Assembly (NCBI GenBank): GCA_013336035.1
Contig: JAAXUL010000294.1
Span: forward strand, 1 to 8,547
DNA length: 8,547 nucleotides
Direction: 5' to 3'
Source of the DNA: Chloroflexales bacterium
GTDB taxonomy: Bacteria > Chloroflexota > Chloroflexia > Chloroflexales > Chloroflexaceae
Each line of letters opens with the position of its first letter. Within the stretch, counting starts at the first letter, position 1. Of this stretch, positions 1 to 5,250 are shown in pieces. The notes under the pieces are model-generated. The model was not told the origin of the DNA. It saw only the letters and a list, made by a program, of their open reading frames with translations, and made no database searches. Made by a program: the position numbers and the translations under genes.

Positions 1-1293
1 GCCACGCTCGGCGCGATCCTGCTCGAGCGCGACGCAATCGTCGCCATCGCAGCCTGGCTGCCGCCCGAGTACTTCTACCTCGAGAAGCACGCCCTGATCT
101 ACGAAGCCATGCTCGCCTGCTACAACCGCCGCGAGCCCCCGGACCTGGCCACGGTCGCCGCCGAGCTGCGCCGCCAGGAGCGCCTCGACCTCATCGGCGG
201 TATCGCCTTCCTCGGCGAGCTGGCCGCCGAGGTGCCCACCGCCGTCCATATCGAGTACTACGGGCGCAGCGTCGAGCGCACCGCTATCTTGCGCCGTCTG
301 ATCGAGACCGGCGGCAAGATCGCCGCCATGGGCTATGACGAGAGCGAGGACCTCGAGGCGACCCTCGATAAGGCCGAGGCCGAGCTCTTCAACGTCTCGC
401 AGCGCCGTAGCACCCAGGACTTCGTGCCCATCGGGCAGATCGTCAACACCCTCTTCACCCAGATCGAGTCGCTCCAGGAGCGCCGCGGCGAGGTCGCCGG
501 CGTCGCCACCGGTTACACCGACCTCGACGAGCTCACCGGCGGCCTTCAGCCCAGCGACCTGATCATCCTGGCGGCCAGACCGAGCGTCGGCAAAACGTCC
601 CTCGCGCTCTCGCTCGGCTATAATGTGGCCTTTCTGGCGCGAGCCACCGTGGGCGTGTTCAGCCTCGAGATGAGCCGCGACCAGCTGGTGCAGCGCATCC
701 TGGCCATGCACACCGGCATCGATATGCAGCGCCTGCGCACCGGCAATCTGCGCGCCGACGAGCTGAACCTGGCCTTCGAGGGTATGGGTGTGCTCTCCGA
801 GCTGCCGATCTACATCGAGGACACGCCCGGCCTCAGCATCACCGAGGTGCGCGCCAAGGCCCGTCGCCTGCACGCCGAGGCCGGCTGCGACCTGCTGATG
901 ATCGACTACCTGCAGCTTATGTCGGGCCGCCGCAGCGATAATCGCGTGCAGGAGGTCAGCGAGATCAGCCGCGGCCTCAAGGCCCTGGCCCGCGAGCTCA
1001 ATGTGCCCGTCATCGCGCTCTCGCAGCTCTCCCGCGCCGTCGAGGGCCGGCAAAGCCATGTGCCGATGCTGTCGGACCTACGCGAAAGCGGATCGATCGA
1101 GCAAGACGCCGACATCGTCATGTTCATCTACCGCGAGGAGCTGTACGACAAGGAGACGGACAAGAAGGGCATCGCCGAGATCCACGTGGCGAAGCACCGC
1201 AACGGTCCGCTCGGCATTATCCCGCTGCGCTTCGAGGCGCGCACGACGCGCTTCCAGAACCTCGAGCGGTACCGGGCGCCGGAGGGCTACTAA
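1..1293 (+). CDS. dnaB: Replicative DNA helicase DnaB, 5'-truncated by the window edge
   Basis: This is the hexameric, ATP-driven helicase that unwinds DNA at the replication fork and binds primase. The frame is open from base 1 (430 residues visible), so the first ATG at 109 is internal. About 15-25 N-terminal residues are probably missing, because the visible start, ATLGAILLERDAI, matches the beginning of the DnaB N-terminal domain. Residues 1-130 are that helical domain and about 165-430 the RecA-like motor. Visible motifs are Walker A ARPSVGKT (residues 192-199, catalytic Lys198), Walker B DLLMIDYLQL (297-306), and the arginine-finger region KHRNGP (398-403). Walker A has Val where many DnaB proteins have Met. 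The motor is continuous, with no intein, although dnaB is a common intein site. The C-terminus ends normally (RFQNLERYRAPEGY, then TAA). In many bacteria dnaB follows rplI, which would lie upstream of this window. Identity is very secure. Confidence 0.97.
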   Translation, partial: ATLGAILLERDAIVAIAAWLPPEYFYLEKHALIYEAMLACYNRREPPDLATVAAELRRQERLDLIGGIAFLGELAAEVPTAVHIEYYGRSVERTAILRRLIETGGKIAAMGYDESEDLEATLDKAEAELFNVSQRRSTQDFVPIGQIVNTLFTQIESLQERRGEVAGVATGYTDLDELTGGLQPSDLIILAARPSVGKTSLALSLGYNVAFLARATVGVFSLEMSRDQLVQRILAMHTGIDMQRLRTGNLRADELNLAFEGMGVLSELPIYIEDTPGLSITEVRAKARRLHAEAGCDLLMIDYLQLMSGRRSDNRVQEVSEISRGLKALARELNVPVIALSQLSRAVEGRQSHVPMLSDLRESGSIEQDADIVMFIYREELYDKETDKKGIAEIHVAKHRNGPLGIIPLRFEARTTRFQNLERYRAPEGY

Positions 1294-1328
1294 GAGCAAG
1301 CCCTCCCACGCCTCTCCCGGCCGCCTTC

Positions 1329-1356
1329 GGCGCGTGCGGCTGCGCCGCACCGCGCC
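1329..1356 (+). terminator. GC-rich stem-loop after dnaB, possible terminator without a T-tract
   Basis: A near-perfect inverted repeat begins 35 bases after the dnaB stop. GGCGCG pairs with CGCGCC and TGCGG pairs with CCGCA, giving 11 base pairs with one bulged C and a five-base loop. No run of T follows (the next bases are AGAACGCGAC), so it is not a classical intrinsic terminator. A smaller hairpin, CGCC-TTC-GGCG (1322-1332), overlaps its left arm, and another perfect one, CGCGA-CATGC-TCGCG, lies at 1361-1375. The position fits the end of the dnaB transcript or an RNA-stabilising structure. The function is inferred from position and folding only. Confidence 0.4.
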
Positions 1357-1360
1357 AGAA

Positions 1361-1375
1361 CGCGACATGCTCGCG
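1361..1375. repeat. Perfect 5-bp inverted repeat with a CATGC loop
   Basis: CGCGA and TCGCG flank the five-base loop CATGC. It follows directly on the larger stem-loop at 1329-1356, so the untranslated DNA behind dnaB holds several stacked hairpins. It may act together with the larger one in transcription termination or mRNA 3'-end protection. Short GC palindromes also arise by chance in DNA this rich in G and C. Confidence 0.4.
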
Positions 1376-1411
1376 GGGCGTCGGCCAAGTTATAGATAAG
1401 CGGACAGCAAG

Positions 1412-1420
1412 TGTTATACT
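1412..1420 (+). promoter_or_regulatory. Extended -10 promoter for the glycosyltransferase gene
   Basis: TGTTATACT reads as an extended -10 element (TGn followed by TATACT at 1415-1420, one base from the consensus TATAAT). No good -35 box stands at the usual distance; TAGATA at 1393-1398 is the best nearby and is poor, which is typical of extended -10 promoters. Transcription would start near 1427, giving a leader of about 80 bases before the ATG at 1509. The locally AT-rich stretch at 1388-1420 stands out from the GC-rich surroundings and supports the call. Confidence 0.5.
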
Positions 1421-1430
1421 GCCGTGGCAG
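1419..1430. promoter_or_regulatory. Palindrome over the predicted transcription start, possible operator
   Basis: CTGCC-GT-GGCAG is a perfect 5-bp inverted repeat with a two-base centre. It overlaps the last two bases of the predicted -10 box and covers the predicted start point. A repressor dimer bound here would block the promoter, but no regulator is encoded in the window and a chance palindrome is possible. Confidence 0.25.
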
Positions 1431-1508
1431 ATGTCAGGGCACGCCAGTAAGCAGTAAGATGGACGGCCTTCCAGAGCCCCTTCTCTGATATAGCTGTCAC
1501 GGTAGGGT

Positions 1509-3740
1509 ATGTTTTCGCAACGAGTTACGCCCGCGCAGCTCCGTCCCCGCACGGGCAGCCTGCTTGGCTGCCTGCTCCTGGCGCTGCTCTTCGGCGCCCT
1601 GGCCTTTCAGGCTGCCCCCCCGTTACAGCTGGAGGTCAGCCAGTACGACCAGAATTTTCTGAGCGGGGTCAACGCGATCGAGATGATCGCCGGCATCCCT
1701 AGCCGCTGGACACTCAGCGCAGCCGAGCTACGCCTGCCAAGCCTCGGCGCGCGCGCCGCGATCCTCAGACTCAACCTGCTCAACTCGCGGCCCGAGGGCC
1801 TGCCCGACCCGACCGTCGCTCTATCTGTCGGCAATCAGCGTCTGGCCGTGAGCACGATAGCCCATAGCATGGGGCGCGCCCGTCGCCTCGCGCTGCTGCT
1901 GCCGCCCACCCTAGGTTCGACGATCGACATTCACATCGGCAGCGACACGATTAGCCTGTCGAGCGACCCCCGTCAGCTCGGCGTCGTGTTCCAGGCCGCG
2001 GAGCTGGCCCCAACTGCCGGCGGGCTGCGCCTCCCGCCGCCACTGAGCCTGGCCGTCCTCGCTGGCCTAGCCCTACTGAGCTATGGCGCGCTGCGTGGCG
2101 CTGGCCTGGGCGACCGAGCGGCCCTGGGCCTTGCTATGCTGGTCACTGGCGGCGTGGCCATCGGGATCGCCCTGCGCCCACTCGAGGTGCTGCCATTCCT
2201 CAATCGACTCAGCGCGCTCGCCGGCCTGGCCTGCGCCGCGATCTGGCTGGCGCGCCTGATCGCGCCCCCGCAGCTCGGCGCAGACCAGCTTGTGCTGCGC
2301 CGCGCCGACCTGCCGATCTACCTTGGGCTGGCATGGTGGATCATGCCGCTGTACCAGATCGCGCTCACGATAGACGGCGCGCATAACGTGGGCCCGAACC
2401 CCGCGACGATCGCGATTGGCGCGGTTACGGCCCTGGCCGCGCTGTCCGCCTTGGCTCTGCGCGGCGTGGCGGCGCGGCGCGGCTGGACATATCGACAGAT
2501 GCTTATCGTCGTGCTGCTGGGCGGGTCGCTGGCCCATAGCGCCTTCCTGATCGGGTTCGCCTTCACCCGCAGCGGCCCGGACTTCTGGATCCACTTTCGG
2601 GCGATCCGCGGCTTCGTGCGCGACGGCCTGCCGCTGTATGATATTGCCGGGATCAGCGCCAACCACTTTGGCTTCTCGTACAAGTGGCCACCGCTCTATG
2701 CCGCGATCCTGCGCCCATTCGCGCTGCTCGACGGCACGAGCGTGCTGACCGGCCACCGCGTCGTCAACACCTTGTTCCTCGGCATCACCGCGGTGCTGCT
2801 GGCGCGCCGCGCACCGAGCTGGCCGCTCGCCGCCGCCGTCTTGATGCTGTTTAACTTCCGCCCAGCCACCGACACGATCGCGTTCGGCCAGGTCGATATT
2901 GCGCTGCTGCTCGGCGCTACGCTGATGCTGCTCGCCGCCTTGCGCGGCCGCGACGCTCTGGCCGGGGCGTTGATCGCCGCCTTTTCACTGATCAAGCTCT
3001 ACCCGGCCCTGCTCTTCGGCTTCTTCCTGGTCCAGCAGCGCTGGCGCGCCCTGGGCGGCGCGGTCCTCGCCGGCCTAGCCTGCACCGCGCTGACAGTGGC
3101 GGTCTTCGGCTGGGCGACCCATTGGACCTTCATCACCCAGGTTTTGCCGATCATAGGCGGCGGCGGCGGCAGCTCGCCCTGGATCGAGAACCAGACTTTC
3201 AGTGGGTTCTTCAGCCGCTTCTTTGCCCCCCAGATCACCGCCGAGCCATTTGGCACCCCGCTGATCACGCTGGCGACCTACGCCTTCTTCGGGCTATCGC
3301 TGCTGTTGGCATTCGCCCTCGCCGCCCCACGCGCGCGGGTGGTAGGCGATCGCTGGGCCAGCTGGAAGATCGCGACACCGCTCCAGTTCAGCCTGTTCCT
3401 GCTGCTCACTGTCCTCGCCGTGCCGGCGGCCTGGATGCACTACCAGAGCGTAACCATCTTAGTCTTCGCGGCAATCCTGCTCCACGGCGATACCCCCCTG
3501 CCGCTGGGTAGGGCAATCGCCCTCGCCGCGGCCTACGCCCTGATCGCCTACGGCAACCAGTGGAGCTTCACCGATAGTGCGATCAGCCGCGGGATAGGGG
3601 TGCTGGGCTACTCCTACAAATTCTACGGGCTCATCCTCCTGCTCGGCGTCATCTCGGCTGAGATCTGGCACGATCTCGTGGCGCAGCGCGCCGCCGCGCC
3701 GGCCCCCAGCGGCGCCGTGCCCGTCCGGCACCGCGTGTAG
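1509..3740 (+). CDS. GT87/DUF2029-like membrane glycosyltransferase with N-terminal extracytoplasmic beta-domain
   Basis: Likely a GT-C fold enzyme that moves a sugar from a polyprenyl-phosphate donor to a glycan or lipid acceptor on the outer face of the membrane (GT87 includes mycobacterial PimE, a mannosyltransferase). A first membrane helix (residues 18-36) precedes a mostly beta, extracytoplasmic region (about 40-170) ending in DPRQLGVVFQAAEL (153-166). Many further helices follow from about 177. Family-type motifs are GPDFW with Asp358 as likely catalytic or metal-side acid, YKWPPLYAAILRPFALL (391-407), FGQVD (459-463), LIKLYPALL (494-502), the loop SPWIENQTFSGFFSR (556-570) and WMHYQ (642-646). 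An in-frame TAG at 1503 makes ATG 1509 the first possible start. GGTAGGG lies only one base upstream of it, a poorly spaced ribosome site, yet later starts would lose the first helix. Donor and acceptor sugars cannot be told from sequence. The family call is good, the substrate unknown. Confidence 0.85.
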   Translation: MFSQRVTPAQLRPRTGSLLGCLLLALLFGALAFQAAPPLQLEVSQYDQNFLSGVNAIEMIAGIPSRWTLSAAELRLPSLGARAAILRLNLLNSRPEGLPDPTVALSVGNQRLAVSTIAHSMGRARRLALLLPPTLGSTIDIHIGSDTISLSSDPRQLGVVFQAAELAPTAGGLRLPPPLSLAVLAGLALLSYGALRGAGLGDRAALGLAMLVTGGVAIGIALRPLEVLPFLNRLSALAGLACAAIWLARLIAPPQLGADQLVLRRADLPIYLGLAWWIMPLYQIALTIDGAHNVGPNPATIAIGAVTALAALSALALRGVAARRGWTYRQMLIVVLLGGSLAHSAFLIGFAFTRSGPDFWIHFRAIRGFVRDGLPLYDIAGISANHFGFSYKWPPLYAAILRPFALLDGTSVLTGHRVVNTLFLGITAVLLARRAPSWPLAAAVLMLFNFRPATDTIAFGQVDIALLLGATLMLLAALRGRDALAGALIAAFSLIKLYPALLFGFFLVQQRWRALGGAVLAGLACTALTVAVFGWATHWTFITQVLPIIGGGGGSSPWIENQTFSGFFSRFFAPQITAEPFGTPLITLATYAFFGLSLLLAFALAAPRARVVGDRWASWKIATPLQFSLFLLLTVLAVPAAWMHYQSVTILVFAAILLHGDTPLPLGRAIALAAAYALIAYGNQWSFTDSAISRGIGVLGYSYKFYGLILLLGVISAEIWHDLVAQRAAAPAPSGAVPVRHRV

Positions 3741-3745
3741 GCGAG

Positions 3746-3764
3746 AGTCGCGCGAGCGGCGACT
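3746..3764. terminator. Hairpin between convergent genes, possible bidirectional terminator
   Basis: AGTCGC and GCGACT form a perfect 6-bp stem around a seven-base loop (GCGAGCG), five bases after the glycosyltransferase stop codon and 57 bases past the stop of the convergent glycosidase operon. No T-run follows on either strand. The rest of the 81-base gap shows no gene or other clear signal. Confidence 0.3.
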
Positions 3765-3821
3765 GACCCCGCAGGGATACGTGTCAGTGTAGCTGTCGTG
3801 TGAGCGCGGGCTACGGCTTGC

Positions 3822-5234
3822 TCAGGGCACCCGCTCGATGAAGACTGGCGAGAAGCCGACATCGATCTGGGCCGTCGCGCCGAGCCGCGGCGTTAGCGGG
3901 AGGCCGTCGCGCGAGTAGGCGGCCAGGAAGCGCCCGATGGGCACCTCGATCGTACGCACGGCGCTGCTGCGCGACCAGACCACGTCGACTACCGTCGAGC
4001 CCTTGTTATAGCGGTAGGCCTCGGTCTCGGCGCTGTAGGTTGTCGCCGCGACGCCGAAGTACTGCCCGAGGCGCCGGATGAGATGCTGGTAGGTGGTGTA
4101 CACCGGTCGTGGCTGCTGGTTCTCGTCAAGCAGCGCAGAGCTGCGCCAGCCCGGCCCGTCGAGGGTATACCACGACACCTGCTGGACGCCCGCGGCTGCC
4201 GCTCTGCTTGCGATACGCACGATGTGGTCGGCCTGGGCCTGAAAGAATGCGCTTGTTGGCGACGTACACTCAGCGTAAGGTGGGGTGCAGAGGAGGCCGG
4301 TCTCGTCTAGCCAGAGGGGCTTGTTGAGGCCATAGCGCTGCATAACCCCCCGCAGGTAGCGGGCTTTGCCGACCGTCCAGCCGCCGTAATCCCTCCAGCC
4401 GTTACCGGCCTCGAGGTCGTAATCGATCTGCTGGTTCGGGTATGACGGGTAGGCGTGGTAGGCCAGAATATCGAACGAGCCGCCCGCGCCCGCCCGCAGG
4501 ATACCGTCCAGGAAGGCCTCGGGGTGGCCCATGCCCGGGTCAGTCGTGTTGGGGGTGGCGAGCAGCAGACCGCCGATCACGATCCTGGCCCCCGGGTCGG
4601 CCCGCCGGATCGCCGGCGCCACGGCGCGGAGCATGCGCCCGTAGCGCTCGCCGCCGTAGTACGGGTCGGAGATGTCGCCCCAGCAGCCGAACACATTGTC
4701 CGTGGCGACGAGGGATGGGTCGACATCGGGCTCGTTGCCCAGCTCCCAGTAGCTCACCCGGTCCTTGTAGCGGTTGACCAGGGCCTGCATAAAGGCCGCG
4801 AACTCGGCGTGATACTCGTCCTTGATCGCCGCGCACGAGCTAGGCTTGATGGTGGCCCAGGCCGGCGAGTCGTCGATGATCACCACTGGCTCGAGCTTGA
4901 GCGCCACATTTACCGCCAGGTCCCGCTCGAAGGTGGCCAGCGCGCCCCAGTTATAGTTCCGGTCGGGGTTTGGCTGCACCTCGCGCCAGCTGATGATATT
5001 CATGCGCGACCAGCGCGCCCCGAGCTGGCGGGCCTGCTCGCCGACACGGACATTGCCCCCCATGCTGCCGCCGCCGGCCTCGAAACCGTAGATCGAGGGC
5101 TCGCTCATCCGGGCGACCATCGGCAGATAGGTTTTCTGCGCCCCCTGCGAGTGCGCATCGGGGGGCGCCAGCAGCGGGATAACTGCAAGGGTCAGCAAGA
5201 GCATCAGGGCCACTCGGTGTTGGATCGGCCACAT
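3822..5234 (-). CDS. Secreted clan GH-A glycoside hydrolase (GH39/GH5-like TIM barrel)
   Basis: An exported retaining glycosidase of 470 residues. Residues 1-29 form a signal peptide: a charged start, a hydrophobic core (9-23) and a likely cut after AHS (27-29). The barrel spans about 45-392. YWELGNEPD carries the strand-4 acid/base Glu168 after Asn167, and LWLDETG carries the strand-7 nucleophile Glu311; both are clan GH-A hallmarks. A small beta-domain (about 395-470) ends the protein, as in GH39-like enzymes. The four cysteines (134, 184, 316, 323) could form two disulfides, in keeping with export. TYLPMV (35-40) lies just after the cut site and resembles a stretch in the upstream enzyme. 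The start is supported by AAGGAA ten bases upstream. It is the second gene of an operon with the GH78-like gene, with a 14-base gap. The exact family and substrate are uncertain; clan and secretion are solid. Confidence 0.85.
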   Translation of the reverse strand: MWPIQHRVALMLLLTLAVIPLLAPPDAHSQGAQKTYLPMVARMSEPSIYGFEAGGGSMGGNVRVGEQARQLGARWSRMNIISWREVQPNPDRNYNWGALATFERDLAVNVALKLEPVVIIDDSPAWATIKPSSCAAIKDEYHAEFAAFMQALVNRYKDRVSYWELGNEPDVDPSLVATDNVFGCWGDISDPYYGGERYGRMLRAVAPAIRRADPGARIVIGGLLLATPNTTDPGMGHPEAFLDGILRAGAGGSFDILAYHAYPSYPNQQIDYDLEAGNGWRDYGGWTVGKARYLRGVMQRYGLNKPLWLDETGLLCTPPYAECTSPTSAFFQAQADHIVRIASRAAAAGVQQVSWYTLDGPGWRSSALLDENQQPRPVYTTYQHLIRRLGQYFGVAATTYSAETEAYRYNKGSTVVDVVWSRSSAVRTIEVPIGRFLAAYSRDGLPLTPRLGATAQIDVGFSPVFIERVP

Positions 5235-5244
5235 GGCTGGTGTG

Positions 5245-5250
5245 TTCCTT
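5245..5250 (-). promoter_or_regulatory. Ribosome binding site of the GH-A gene, overlapping the upstream stop codon
   Basis: On the minus strand AAGGAA stands ten bases before the ATG at 5234. Its first two bases are also the last two of the TAA stop (5251-5249) of the GH78-like gene. Ribosomes ending on the first gene therefore sit on this site, which favours coupled translation of the two glycosidases and fixes the second gene's start. Confidence 0.7.

Noticed and set aside
571..918. Possible intein within dnaB
   Set aside because: Walker A, Walker B and the sequence between them are continuous and of normal length, with no splicing-domain motifs.
1294..1508. Possible tRNA or small RNA gene in the gap after dnaB
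   Set aside because: No cloverleaf, TPsiC-like or anticodon arm could be drawn. The hairpins and the promoter account for the notable bases.
2073..2756. A 227-codon open frame on the minus strand
   Set aside because: It is antisense to the clear GT87-like membrane protein and reads as low-complexity Arg/Gln/Gly sequence. It is a GC-driven shadow.
3158..3172. Five GGC triplets in a row
   Set aside because: It is in frame in the glycosyltransferase and codes a glycine loop before SPWIENQ. The change of copy number would stay in frame; nothing else marks it as a switch.
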